From JAGPUQ01 sp947084925 (GTDB lineage Bacteria; Pseudomonadota; Gammaproteobacteria; Pseudomonadales; Porticoccaceae): 64,000 nt of DNA. The notes beneath the pieces were generated by a model, which was given only the letters and a program-made list of their open reading frames with translations, searched no databases and had not been told where the DNA came from. The translations under genes and the position numbers were made by a program. The stretch covers positions 30,773 through 94,772 of the forward strand of contig CAMTUJ010000012.1 of the NCBI GenBank assembly GCA_947084925.1, read 5' to 3'. Shown here piece after piece: positions 56,295-63,998 of the stretch; the stretch's first letter is position 1; each line of letters opens with the position of its first letter.

Positions 56295-57314
56295 ATGCAA
56301 GTGTATTACGAGAAAGATTGCGATCCGGCCGTCATCCGCGGCAAGAAAGTGGCTGTGGTGGGCTATGGCTCGCAAGGTCACGCCCATGCGCTCAACCTGC
56401 GCGATTCCGGCGTCGCCGAAGTCGTGGTGGCGCTGCGCAAAGGCTCTGCGTCGCGCGCCAAGGCCGAAGGCGCCGGTCTCAAGGTGGCGGAGGTTGCCGA
56501 AGCGGTGAAGGGCGCCGATCTGGTGATGGTGCTGGCGCCCGACGAGCAGCAAAAAGCCATCTATTACAATGAAATCGAACCCAATTTGAAGCAGGGCGCG
56601 GCGCTCGCGTTTGCCCATGGCTTCAACATCCACTTCCAGCTGATCGAGCCGCGCGCGGATCTGGATGTGATCATGATCGCCCCCAAGGGTCCAGGCCACA
56701 CGGTGCGCAGCACCTATCAGGAAGGCGGCGGCGTTCCCGCGTTGATCGCCATCTACCGGGATGCCAGCGGTCAGGCGCGCAACGTCGCGCTGTCCTATGC
56801 GGCGGCGATTGGCGCGGGTCGCTCCGGCATCATCGAAACCAATTTCCGGGAAGAGACCGAGACCGACCTGTTCGGCGAACAGGCGGTGCTCTGCGGCGGC
56901 GCCACGGCACTGGTCCAGGCCGGTTTCGAAACCCTGGTCGAAGCCGGATATGCCCCGGAAATGGCTTATTTCGAGTGTCTGCACGAGCTCAAGCTGATCG
57001 TCGATCTGATGTACCAGGGCGGTATCGCCGACATGCGCTACTCCATCTCCAATACGGCGGAGTACGGGGATTATGTGAGCGGTGCGCGCATCATCACCGA
57101 TGAAACCAAAAAGGAAATGAAGCGCATCCTGGACGATATTCAAACCGGCAAGTTCGCGCGCGAATTCGTGCTCGACAATCAGGCGGGCAACCCGGTACTG
57201 AAAGCGCGCCGGCGCCGCGCCGAGCAGCACCCCATCGAAGCCGTGGGCGCCAAACTGCGCGGCATGATGCCCTGGATCGGCAAAAACAAGCTGATCGACA
57301 AGTCGAAAAACTGA
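56295..57314 (+). CDS. ilvC: Ketol-acid reductoisomerase (class I)
   Basis: NADPH-dependent isomeroreductase, second common step of branched-chain amino-acid synthesis. The 339-residue length marks the short class I form. The nucleotide fold VAVVGYGSQGHAHALNLRDSG is followed by the C-terminal knotted domain with DLFGEQAVLCGG (metal-site acids) and FECLHELKLIVDLMYQGG. It lies 43 nt after ilvN, and an intrinsic terminator follows about 40 nt after its stop. Confidence 0.96.
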   Translation: MQVYYEKDCDPAVIRGKKVAVVGYGSQGHAHALNLRDSGVAEVVVALRKGSASRAKAEGAGLKVAEVAEAVKGADLVMVLAPDEQQKAIYYNEIEPNLKQGAALAFAHGFNIHFQLIEPRADLDVIMIAPKGPGHTVRSTYQEGGGVPALIAIYRDASGQARNVALSYAAAIGAGRSGIIETNFREETETDLFGEQAVLCGGATALVQAGFETLVEAGYAPEMAYFECLHELKLIVDLMYQGGIADMRYSISNTAEYGDYVSGARIITDETKKEMKRILDDIQTGKFAREFVLDNQAGNPVLKARRRRAEQHPIEAVGAKLRGMMPWIGKNKLIDKSKN

Positions 57315-57355
57315 CCGACGGCAGTGGTGGTCGCGCGTTTCCGGGCGCGACGCAG

Positions 57356-57391
57356 GGGGCGGGCCGCAGGCGCTGTGGCCGCCCCTTTTTT
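57356..57391 (+). terminator. Intrinsic terminator after ilvC
   Basis: A GC-rich stem (GGGGCGGGCCGCAG paired with CTGTGGCCGCCCC, one bulge) is followed directly by six T residues (57386-57391). It should end the ilvBNC transcript before pssA. Confidence 0.85.
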
Positions 57392-57470
57392 CATGGGGCG
57401 CGCGCAGGTTGGCCGGGGCTTTCCTGCTACAGTGCGGCAACCGGTGACCAGCGCAGGAGACCCAGCGGCG

Positions 57471-58295
57471 ATGACCGATCCCCTTGTGGATGATGACGAC
57501 GCCAGCGTCGAGGCAAGGATGCCGCCGTTCGCCCCGTTCTCGGCCGAGGACGCCGTCGAGGGCGAGGTAGTGCGCCGCCGTGGCATCTACCTGCTGCCCA
57601 ACCTGCTCACCACCGGCGCCCTGTTCGCGGGCTTCTACGCGATTCTTTCCGCCATGAACGGTAAATTCTCCACGGCGGCGGTCGCCATCTTCGTCGCCAT
57701 GGTGTTCGACGGACTCGACGGCCGGGTCGCCCGCCTCACCAACACGCAGAGCGCGTTCGGCGTCCAGTACGATTCCCTGTCGGACATGGTGTCGTTCGGG
57801 GTGGCGCCAGCGGTGGTGTCCTATGCCTGGATGCTGAACCAGTTGGGCAAGCTGGGCTGGGCGGCCGCGTTCATCTACGCGTCCTGCGCGGCGCTGCGCC
57901 TCGCGCGCTTCAATGTGCAAGTGGGTTCCGCCGACAAGCGTTTCTTCGTCGGACTCGCGAGCCCGGCGGCGGCCGGGGTGGTCGCCGGTATCGTGTGGAG
58001 CGGCGGTGATCTGGAGCCTTCCGGTGGCATTGCGCTGACGGTTGGCCTGATGACGGCGGCGGCGGGCTTGCTGATGGTGACCAATTTTCGTTACCACAGC
58101 ATGAAGGGCGTCGACTTCCGTGGCCGGGTTCCCTTTATCGTCATAGTGGCGGCGGTCATTGGCGCCGCGCTGGTGGTGATCGACCCACCCCGGGTGCTGC
58201 TGGCCATCTTCTTTGTGTATGCGCTGTCCGGGCCCGGCCTGTGGCTGTGGCGGCGCTATCGCAGGGGCTTGGCAGCACGGGGCGAATCTGCTTGA
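57471..58295 (+). CDS. pssA: CDP-diacylglycerol-serine O-phosphatidyltransferase
   Basis: Membrane enzyme making phosphatidylserine, the precursor of phosphatidylethanolamine. The 274-residue protein has a hydrophilic N-terminus of about 45 residues, about eight membrane segments, and the CDP-alcohol phosphotransferase motif: DGLDGRVARLTNTQSAFG followed by VQYDSLSD, which supplies the metal-binding aspartates. AGGAGA lies about 11 nt before the ATG. pssA between ilvC and leuA is a recurring order in betaproteobacteria and some gammaproteobacteria. Confidence 0.92.
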   Translation: MTDPLVDDDDASVEARMPPFAPFSAEDAVEGEVVRRRGIYLLPNLLTTGALFAGFYAILSAMNGKFSTAAVAIFVAMVFDGLDGRVARLTNTQSAFGVQYDSLSDMVSFGVAPAVVSYAWMLNQLGKLGWAAAFIYASCAALRLARFNVQVGSADKRFFVGLASPAAAGVVAGIVWSGGDLEPSGGIALTVGLMTAAAGLLMVTNFRYHSMKGVDFRGRVPFIVIVAAVIGAALVVIDPPRVLLAIFFVYALSGPGLWLWRRYRRGLAARGESA

Positions 58296-58327
58296 ATGGG
58301 TCCAATTGCCGCACAACGACCCTCGCA

Positions 58328-58423
58328 ATGGCATTTGACGCAGTTCCATCGCTCGCCCGTTCCGGACCTTCCTGTCCGTCGGCGGCGTTGTGTGTGTTCC
58401 GACTGCTCCTGCTGCTGCCCTGA
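58328..58423 (+). CDS. leuL: Leucine-rich leader peptide of leuA (probable attenuator leader)
   Basis: A 31-codon frame, MAFDAVPSLARSGPSCPSAA then LCVFRLLLLLP, ends 110 nt before leuA. Codons 26-30 are CTG CTC CTG CTG CTG, five consecutive Leu codons just before Pro and the stop. That is the design of a leu-operon leader: scarcity of charged tRNA-Leu would stall the ribosome there. The frame is open further upstream into the pssA end, so the exact start is uncertain; ATG 58328 has no strong ribosome-binding site. Position and codon run are the evidence; regulation is inferred. Confidence 0.65.
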   Translation: MAFDAVPSLARSGPSCPSAALCVFRLLLLLP

Positions 58424-58518
58424 GGGGCAGCCAACGTACTTTCCCATCGTTTTTCGTTTCATCACCCGCTGATGCGGGCCGATTCATCCTGTAGCGATCG
58501 CCGCGCTGGCGCGCGATC
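58414..58518 (+). promoter_or_regulatory. Hairpins in the leuA leader
   Basis: Stem A: GCTGCCC/GGGCAGC (58414-58431) overlaps the Leu codons and stop of the leader peptide, so a stalled ribosome would cover it. Stem B: CCCGC/GCGGG (58465-58478). Stem C: GATCG-CGCG paired with CGCGCGATC (58496-58518, one bulge), right before the leuA ribosome-binding site. T-rich TTTTTCGTTT lies between stems A and B. No single element is a textbook stem-plus-T terminator, so control could also act on leuA translation. Confidence 0.45.
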
Positions 58519-58533
58519 TGGGAGCCCAGGGCC

Positions 58534-60081
58534 ATGGCCGACAACAAAGAACACTTGATCATTTTCGACACCACGTTGCGTGACGGCGAGCAAAGCCCCG
58601 GCGCCGCCATGACGCGCGAAGAAAAATTGCGCGTCGCCAAGGCGCTGGAAAAACTGCGCGTGGACGTGATCGAAGCGGGTTTCGCGACTTCGAGCCCGGG
58701 AGATTTCGCCGCCGTCAAAAGCATCGCCGAGACCATCCGCGACTGCCGGGTGTGCAGTCTCGCGCGCACCTTGCCAGCGGATATCGAGCGCGCCGCCGAG
58801 GCGCTCAAGGATGCGGTCGCGCCGCGCATCCACACCTTCATCGCGACCTCGCCAATCCACATGGAATACAAGCTCCAGATGACGCCGGCGCAGGTGCTGG
58901 AACAGGCCATCGGTGCCGTCAAAATCGCCCGCAACCTGGTCGATGATGTGGAGTTTTCCCTTGAGGACGGCAGCCGCACCGAGTTCGAGTTCATGTGCCG
59001 GGTCATCGAAGCGGTGATCGCCGCCGGTGCCCGCACCATCAACATTCCCGACACCGTGGGTTACGGCGAGCCGGGCCAGTACGGCGCCATGATCGGCCGT
59101 GTCATCCGGAACGTGCCGAATTCCGACCAGGCGATATTCTCGGTGCACTGCCACAACGATCTCGGCCTCGCGGTGGCGAACTCGCTGTCGGCGGTGCTGC
59201 ACGGCGCGCGCCAGGTGGAGTGCACCATCAATGGTCTCGGCGAGCGCGCGGGCAATGCGTCGCTGGAAGAAATCGTGATGGCGGTACGCACCCGGCCCGA
59301 CGTGTTTCCGGTATCCACCCGCATCGACACCACCCAGATCGTGCCCACGTCCCGGCTGGTATCGACTGTCACCGGCTTTCCGGTGCAGCCCAACAAGGCG
59401 GTGGTGGGCGCCAACGCCTTTGCCCACGAGTCCGGCATTCACCAGGACGGCGTGCTCAAGTACCGCGAGACCTACGAGATCATGCGCGCCCAGGACGTGG
59501 GCTGGAACACCAACCGCATCGTGCTGGGCAAGCTCTCGGGCCGCGCGGCGTTCGGTGCGCGCCTCGAAACCCTGGGCATCACCTTCGACAACAAGGCCGA
59601 TCTCAATCGCGCTTTCGTGCGCTTCAAGGAGCTGGCCGACAAGAAGCGGGAAATCTACGACGAGGACTTGCAGGCCCTGGTATCCGACATTCAGTTCGGT
59701 GAAACCGCCGAGCATTTCAGCCTGATCGCCATGGACGTGGCATCGCGGACCGGACGTGCTCCCCATGCCGAACTGACCCTGCGCGCTCATGGCAATGATC
59801 ATCAGGTGGCGGCGGATGGCGACGGCCCCGTGGACGCGGTGTTCAAGGCGATCGAGAAGCTGGCCCACAGCGGCACCAGTCTGCAACTCTATTCGGTCAA
59901 TGCCATCACCACCGGCAGCGATTCCCAGGGCGAAGTGACCGTACGGCTAGAGAAGGGCGGACGTATCGTCAACGGCCAGGGCGCCGATACCGATATCCTG
60001 GTGGCGAGCGCCAAGGCCTACCTCAACGCCATCAACCTGCTGGAAACTCCCGACCGCGTCCATCCCCAGCGCGGCGTGTAG
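58534..60081 (+). CDS. leuA: 2-isopropylmalate synthase
   Basis: First committed enzyme of leucine synthesis, condensing 2-ketoisovalerate and acetyl-CoA. The 515-residue protein has the catalytic barrel start IIFDTTLRDGEQSPGAAMT, the metal-site VHCHNDLGLAVANSL and GLGERAGNASLEE, AHESGIHQDGVLK, and a C-terminal regulatory domain (residues about 390-505) that binds leucine for feedback inhibition. GGGAG lies about 9 nt before the ATG. It is the last pathway gene here; leuBCD are not in the window. Confidence 0.96.
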   Translation: MADNKEHLIIFDTTLRDGEQSPGAAMTREEKLRVAKALEKLRVDVIEAGFATSSPGDFAAVKSIAETIRDCRVCSLARTLPADIERAAEALKDAVAPRIHTFIATSPIHMEYKLQMTPAQVLEQAIGAVKIARNLVDDVEFSLEDGSRTEFEFMCRVIEAVIAAGARTINIPDTVGYGEPGQYGAMIGRVIRNVPNSDQAIFSVHCHNDLGLAVANSLSAVLHGARQVECTINGLGERAGNASLEEIVMAVRTRPDVFPVSTRIDTTQIVPTSRLVSTVTGFPVQPNKAVVGANAFAHESGIHQDGVLKYRETYEIMRAQDVGWNTNRIVLGKLSGRAAFGARLETLGITFDNKADLNRAFVRFKELADKKREIYDEDLQALVSDIQFGETAEHFSLIAMDVASRTGRAPHAELTLRAHGNDHQVAADGDGPVDAVFKAIEKLAHSGTSLQLYSVNAITTGSDSQGEVTVRLEKGGRIVNGQGADTDILVASAKAYLNAINLLETPDRVHPQRGV

Positions 60082-60087
60082 TTGCCG

Positions 60088-60852
60088 ATGGACGCGGCGC
60101 GGCGGGACGCGTACCTGACGGCGCTGGGCGTGGTCAGGTATCGGCCGCGCCCGGCGCCCGGCGAAGCGGCCGCGGCAGCGGGAGTGTCGGAGCAGTCATT
60201 CGCTACCGACCTTGCGCCGGCGGCACCGAGTTCCGCGGCGGCGCCCGCACCGCCTGCGTCCGGGGCCGAAGTGGAGCGCGGTGAATCGCCGCTCGCGGCA
60301 CTCCGTGAGCAGACGCGGGCGCCGGCCGCTGTTGCTCGCGCGGTACCGGAAGTTCCGCCGCAACCCGTAACCGCATCCGTCGAGGGACCCGCCGCGCTGG
60401 CGTTTCGCCTCGCCTGCTGGCAACCGGTGCCCGATCTGCTGGTGTTCGACGCGCTGCCCGCGGGAGGCTGGCCCGACCGCGAGCGGATGACGCTGTTGGC
60501 CAATATTCTGCGCGCCATCGGACGCCTGCCGGGACCGTTGCCCGCCGCCGAGGTCATCGATTGGCCGCCGTTCGCGGGCGCCGACGCGAGTCTCGCGGGT
60601 GCGCGCGAGTCGCTCGCCTTGTTCATTGCCGGGCGCATGGCGACCGCGCCTTTCCTGTGGCTGCTGGCGCTGGGCGAGATCAGCTGGCGTTGTCTGGGCG
60701 CGGAATCTGCCCATACCGTCGGCGCCGAACTGGCGCTGGCGGGCGCTGCTCGCGCCATTCTGCTGCCCGGGCTCGCCGACATGCTGGCGTCCCCTGAATG
60801 CAAGGCCGCAACCTGGCGTGCGATCCGGCAGCTCGCGCCGGCTGCCAACTGA
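60088..60852 (+). CDS. Uncharacterised protein in the holD position (possible DNA polymerase III psi-like)
   Basis: A 254-residue soluble protein. The start MDAARRDAYLTALGVVRYRPR is followed by a long Ala/Pro/Glu-rich linker (about residues 25-100) and a folded C-terminal part beginning LAFRLACWQPVPDLLVFDAL. The stop overlaps the start of rimI. In E. coli holD, the psi subunit of the clamp loader, sits directly before rimI, and the short conserved N-terminus ('RRxAYLxALG') with a variable linker resembles proteins found in this position in other gammaproteobacteria. Function as psi is inference from position; no sequence motif proves it. ATG 60088 lies 6 nt after the leuA stop. Confidence 0.6.
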   Translation: MDAARRDAYLTALGVVRYRPRPAPGEAAAAAGVSEQSFATDLAPAAPSSAAAPAPPASGAEVERGESPLAALREQTRAPAAVARAVPEVPPQPVTASVEGPAALAFRLACWQPVPDLLVFDALPAGGWPDRERMTLLANILRAIGRLPGPLPAAEVIDWPPFAGADASLAGARESLALFIAGRMATAPFLWLLALGEISWRCLGAESAHTVGAELALAGAARAILLPGLADMLASPECKAATWRAIRQLAPAAN

Positions 60853-61307
60853 TGGCGGATGATGTGCCGGAACCGCGTGTGCGCCAAGCGGTCGCTGCCG
60901 ATCTGGACACCCTGTGCCGGATCGAGGCTTTGGCCGCACTGTCCCCCTGGGATCGCTCGCGTTTCGAAGACAGTCTCGCCCGGCACCGGATGCTGGTGTT
61001 GCAGACAAACCGCGAAGTAGCGGGATTTGCCGTATTCCGCGAGGTGCTGGACGAAGCCGAACTGCTCAATATTGCCGTCGATCCCGCCTATCGCCGCCAT
61101 GGCGGCGGTCGCAGGTTGCTGCGTGCCTGCCGGGACGGCCTCGCCGGTGGCACGCGCTGTCTGCATCTGGAAGTACGGGCCGGCAATGTGCCCGCCATTG
61201 CGCTCTATCTGAGTGAAGGTTTTCAGCGGGTGGGGCTGCGACGAAGCTACTATTCAGAGCCCGACGGCCGCGAAGACGCCGTGCTGATGCGGCTCGATCT
61301 GCCCTGA
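60852..61307 (+). CDS. rimI: Ribosomal-protein-alanine N-acetyltransferase RimI
   Basis: GNAT-family acetyltransferase that modifies the N-terminal alanine of ribosomal protein S18. It has 151 residues: LCRIEALAALSPWDRSRFEDSL at the start, the acetyl-CoA loop VDPAYRRHGGGRRLL, LHLEVRAGNVPAIALYLSEGF and YYSEPDGREDAVLMRLDL at the end. The start ATG overlaps the stop of the preceding gene. Confidence 0.92.
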   Translation: MADDVPEPRVRQAVAADLDTLCRIEALAALSPWDRSRFEDSLARHRMLVLQTNREVAGFAVFREVLDEAELLNIAVDPAYRRHGGGRRLLRACRDGLAGGTRCLHLEVRAGNVPAIALYLSEGFQRVGLRRSYYSEPDGREDAVLMRLDLP

Positions 61308-61357
61308 AGTTGGCGCGGCGGCGGCCGGATGGCGCCGGTGGCTGTTTTCCCGCAATA

Positions 61358-61385
61358 TTGACATACCAAATATGGTATATAGAAT
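61358..61385 (+). promoter_or_regulatory. Toxin-antitoxin promoter with palindromic operator
   Basis: A perfect -35 TTGACA (61358-61363) and TAGAAT (61380-61385) are 16 nt apart. The spacer contains the palindrome ATACCA-AATA-TGGTAT (61363-61378), the likely binding site of the HTH antitoxin. The expected transcription start, about 7 nt after the -10, is the A of the toxin ATG (61392), which would give a leaderless mRNA. Confidence 0.8.
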
Positions 61386-61391
61386 CGCCTC

Positions 61392-61673
61392 ATGTGGGAG
61401 ATACTTGAACATCGGCGCACTGCGTGCCAATTGAAAAAGCTCCCTCTGGAGATCCTCAAGCGCTACGAAAAATGGAAGGACATCGTGTCGGTATCCGGTC
61501 CAGCCGGCCTGCGCATGATCCGCGGCTTCAATGACGAACCGCTCGGTGGCGAGTGGAATGGCCACCGGTCCTCCAGGTTGAACGAGCAGTACCGCGTGAT
61601 CTACAGCGTGGAGCGCAATGAGGTTCGGGTCGAGGTCGTGAGCGTTACGGCCCATGATTATCGAAGGAAATGA
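61392..61673 (+). CDS. RelE/ParE-superfamily toxin
   Basis: A 93-residue toxin of a type II toxin-antitoxin pair. It has the RelE-like pattern: helices at the start (QLKKLPLEILKRYEKWKDI), then PAGLRMIRGFNDEPLGGEWNGHRSSRLNEQYRVIY in two strands, and VVSVTAHDYRRK at the end. Family members cleave mRNA on the ribosome. The basic residues (RSSRLNEQYR) and the final HDYRR carry the expected active-site groups. The toxin comes first and the antitoxin second, the HigBA-like order. There is no Shine-Dalgarno sequence before the ATG. Confidence 0.88.
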   Translation: MWEILEHRRTACQLKKLPLEILKRYEKWKDIVSVSGPAGLRMIRGFNDEPLGGEWNGHRSSRLNEQYRVIYSVERNEVRVEVVSVTAHDYRRK

Positions 61674-61674
61674 C

Positions 61675-61935
61675 ATGAGCGAGTATCGGAAAGCAAAACG
61701 TCAAGTCGAGGTTTCCATCGGAGAGTCGGTGCGAATCATTCGAGAGATCCAGGGTATGAGCCAGAATGAACTCGCCGCCGCCACCGGTATTCCTCAATCC
61801 ACGATATCCGCTATCGAGCGTGATCGAATCAATCTCGGGGTTGAGCGCGCCAAACAACTGGCAAAAGCGCTTCGGTGCCATCCGGCGGTCCTGGTGTTTC
61901 CGGGCTGGGATATAGAGCATGGGTCTGCCGCCTGA
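61675..61935 (+). CDS. HTH (XRE-type) antitoxin
   Basis: An 86-residue partner antitoxin. The helix-turn-helix is clear: SIGESVRIIREIQGMSQNEL then AAATGIPQSTISAIERDRI, followed by GVERAKQLAKALRCHPAVL. It should neutralise the toxin and repress the operon at the palindrome in the promoter. GAAGGAAATG lies upstream of the ATG at 61675, which follows the toxin stop by 1 nt. Confidence 0.9.
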   Translation: MSEYRKAKRQVEVSIGESVRIIREIQGMSQNELAAATGIPQSTISAIERDRINLGVERAKQLAKALRCHPAVLVFPGWDIEHGSAA

Positions 61936-62272
61936 TGTCGTGCTGCGGCGGACGCTTTTGTGGCAATGGCGTCGATGGGGTTACAGATCGATCGAGTCTG
62001 ACCCCCTTGATCCCCGAGCTGGAGCAACTGGCCGGCATCGCCAAAGGCGACCAAGCACCGCTACTGAGTATGTTCTTTGATTAAATGCAACAATGCGAGA
62101 ACAGACCCCGAAATTTTCGAGAACAGACCCCGAAATTTTTGTTGGCCTGGGTGATTCGGGTGTTTGGGATACGCGACTCAAACGCGGTTATCCTTTACCC
62201 TGATTGCCGCGCCCCCGTTCGGCATCCCCCGTCAGCGGAAGCTGCGGAACCCTGCCTGGAGACCTGTCGTCG
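61936..62272. other. 337-nt region between the toxin-antitoxin pair and nhaD
   Basis: It contains AGTCTGACCCCCTTGATCC-like sequence (near 61996) and a perfect 22-nt tandem repeat at 62096-62139 with an ACAGACCCC core. Such CAGACCCC sequences are common around REP-type elements and small transposases in proteobacteria. A short open frame ends PLLSMFFD at 62084 but has no start context or recognised family. Confidence 0.5.
62096..62139 (+). repeat. Two perfect 22-nt tandem units with CAGACCCC core
   Basis: CGAGAACAGACCCCGAAATTTT (22 nt; core ACAGACCCCGAAATTTT) occurs at 62096-62117 and 62118-62139 without mismatch. Confidence 0.92.
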
Positions 62273-63631
62273 ATGTCAGCCTACCTCTTGATAGCCGCGG
62301 TGTTCGTGATCGGATATCTGTGTATCGCGCTGGAACACCCCATCAAGATCGACAAAGCCGCTTCGGCGATTCTCACGGCGGTGCTGTGCTGGACCATTCT
62401 GGTGTTCGGGGCTGACCAGATTTTCACCAGCGCACCCGAACAACTCCACGGAGTCGCCGCTGAGCTGCGTCACCACCTCGGCGAGATCGCCGAGATACTG
62501 TTCTTCCTGCTCGGTGCCATGACCATCGTGGAGTTGGTCGATGCCCATGAGGGTTTCAAGGTCATCACTGATCGCATCGTCACCCACAACAGAGTCCGCC
62601 TGTTGTGGGTGCTCTGTTTCATTACCTTCTTCATGTCGGCGACGCTCGACAATCTCACTACCACCATCGTCATGATTTCCCTGCTGCGCAAGCTGGTTCG
62701 CGATCAGCAAGAGCGCTGGTTCTACGCGGGCATGGTGGTGATCGCCGCCAATGCGGGCGGCGCCTGGTCGCCGATCGGAGACGTCACTACCACCATGCTG
62801 TGGATCGGGGGCCAGATCACCACGGTGAGCATCATCAAGCAGCTGTTTCTGCCCAGTCTGATCTGCATATTGGTGCCTCTGCTGCTGGTGAGTGTGCGGC
62901 TCAAGGGCGAGATTGAACGCCCGGTGCTCAGCTCATCCCTCGAGGAAATCAGCGATCCGACCACACCCTTCGAGCGCAGGCTGGTGTTCGTCATGGGTAT
63001 CGGCGCACTGTTGTTCGTGCCGGTGTTCAAGACAGTGACCCATTTGCCTCCTTACATGGGTATGTTGTTCGGGCTCTCGATACTCTGGGTGACGACCGAG
63101 ATCCTGCACCGCGACAAGAATCAGGAGGACAAGCACCCGCTCTCGGTGGTGGGCGTATTGCGGCGCATCGATACCACCAGTGTGCTGTTCTTTCTGGGCA
63201 TTCTGCTCGCGGTGTCGAGCCTGGCGACCGCGGGGCACCTGAATCAGGTGGCCACCTATCTGCGCGAGAGCCTGGGCAACGTCTACGCGATCAACATCGC
63301 CATCGGCCTGCTGTCCTCCGTCGTCGACAACGTGCCCCTGGTAGCGGGCGCCATGAAGATGTATCCGCTAATGAGTCCGGAAGCCCTGGCCGGCGCTGGT
63401 GGCGACGCGCAGTGGCTGCGGTATTTTGTCCAGGACGGCAACTTCTGGAAGCTGCTGGCCTACTGCGCGGGCACCGGCGGCAGCTGCCTGATCATCGGTT
63501 CCGCGGCGGGCGTCGCGGCGATGGGCATGGAGCGCATCGATTTTCTCTGGTATCTCAAGCACATCAGCGCGCTGGCATTGGCCGGTTATTTTGCCGGCGT
63601 GGCCACCTTCATCGGCCTGGGGATGCTCTGA
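62273..63631 (+). CDS. nhaD: Na+/H+ antiporter of the NhaD family
   Basis: A 452-residue inner-membrane transporter with about 12 hydrophobic segments. Family landmarks are the start AAVFVIGYLCIALEHPIKIDK, HHLGEIAEILFFLLGAMTIVELVDAHEGF, FMSATLDNLTTTIVMISLLRKL, ANAGGAWSPIGDVTTTMLW and SSVVDNVPLVAGAMKMYPL. It exports sodium (or lithium) in exchange for protons and supports pH and salt tolerance. TGGAGA precedes the ATG at 62273. There are no partner genes. Confidence 0.92.
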   Translation: MSAYLLIAAVFVIGYLCIALEHPIKIDKAASAILTAVLCWTILVFGADQIFTSAPEQLHGVAAELRHHLGEIAEILFFLLGAMTIVELVDAHEGFKVITDRIVTHNRVRLLWVLCFITFFMSATLDNLTTTIVMISLLRKLVRDQQERWFYAGMVVIAANAGGAWSPIGDVTTTMLWIGGQITTVSIIKQLFLPSLICILVPLLLVSVRLKGEIERPVLSSSLEEISDPTTPFERRLVFVMGIGALLFVPVFKTVTHLPPYMGMLFGLSILWVTTEILHRDKNQEDKHPLSVVGVLRRIDTTSVLFFLGILLAVSSLATAGHLNQVATYLRESLGNVYAINIAIGLLSSVVDNVPLVAGAMKMYPLMSPEALAGAGGDAQWLRYFVQDGNFWKLLAYCAGTGGSCLIIGSAAGVAAMGMERIDFLWYLKHISALALAGYFAGVATFIGLGML

Positions 63632-63902
63632 GGCGCGGACCATGTCCCACGCCCGGAATGCGATTCGCGGTCACTATTTTCCCTTGGCGCCGGCCGGTGG
63701 TCGCGTGCTTCGGAGGGATGCGATAACGAAAGATTTGCCCCCGTGCTTCCCGTGCTTCCCGTGCTTCCGCTTCCTTTTCGTGCCCCAGTTTTTCCGGAGA
63801 AAATAAATCGGTCACCTTTTCCTCCTTTTCCTCGTGCTTTCTCTTGAATGTTACAGTGCGAGAACTGAACATCCCGCTCGAATTTTCAACCGTTTTTTTC
63901 AT
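63632..63902. other. Intergenic region after nhaD
   Basis: The only clear structure is CCCGTGCTT repeated three times in tandem (63740-63766). The 100 nt before 63902 are T- and pyrimidine-rich on the plus strand. The longer open frames here are low-complexity and without family resemblance. No terminator with a good T tract is evident after nhaD. Confidence 0.45.
63740..63766 (+). repeat. Three perfect 9-nt tandem units
   Basis: CCCGTGCTT repeats exactly at 63740, 63749 and 63758, followed by a related CCGCTTCC. Confidence 0.85.
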
Positions 63903-63998
63903 TCAGTCTCTGTTTTCTTTCGCCTCTCTGATTTCGTAGCAGCGTCCCTGTTTCAGCATCGAGAAAATGACGCGACAGAGATGGCGTCCAAGTGCGCG
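63903..63998 (-). CDS. C-terminal end of a gene running out of the window, possibly an IS110-type transposase
   Basis: The minus-strand frame is open from the window edge to TGA at 63905-63903 and reads RALGRHLCRVIFSMLKQGRC followed by YEIREAKENRD. The pattern RxLxRVIFxMLKxGxxY resembles the last helix of transposases of the IS110/IS1111 group. With only 31 residues this is a weak assignment; any helical C-terminus could look alike. Confidence 0.35.
   Translation of the reverse strand, partial: RALGRHLCRVIFSMLKQGRCYEIREAKENRD

Noticed and set aside
56220..59054. Minus-strand open frame of about 940 codons opposite ilvC, pssA and leuA
   Set aside because: It spans three well-supported plus-strand genes and an intrinsic terminator, and shows no domain.
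61875..62084. Small gene after the antitoxin
   Set aside because: The frame overlaps the antitoxin end, lacks a ribosome-binding site and has no recognised relatives; the tail PLLSMFFD may be a gene remnant but cannot be shown.
63609..63902. Minus-strand gene after nhaD
   Set aside because: The translation is a Lys/Glu/Arg-rich low-complexity stretch produced partly by the CCCGTGCTT repeat, and it overlaps the nhaD end.
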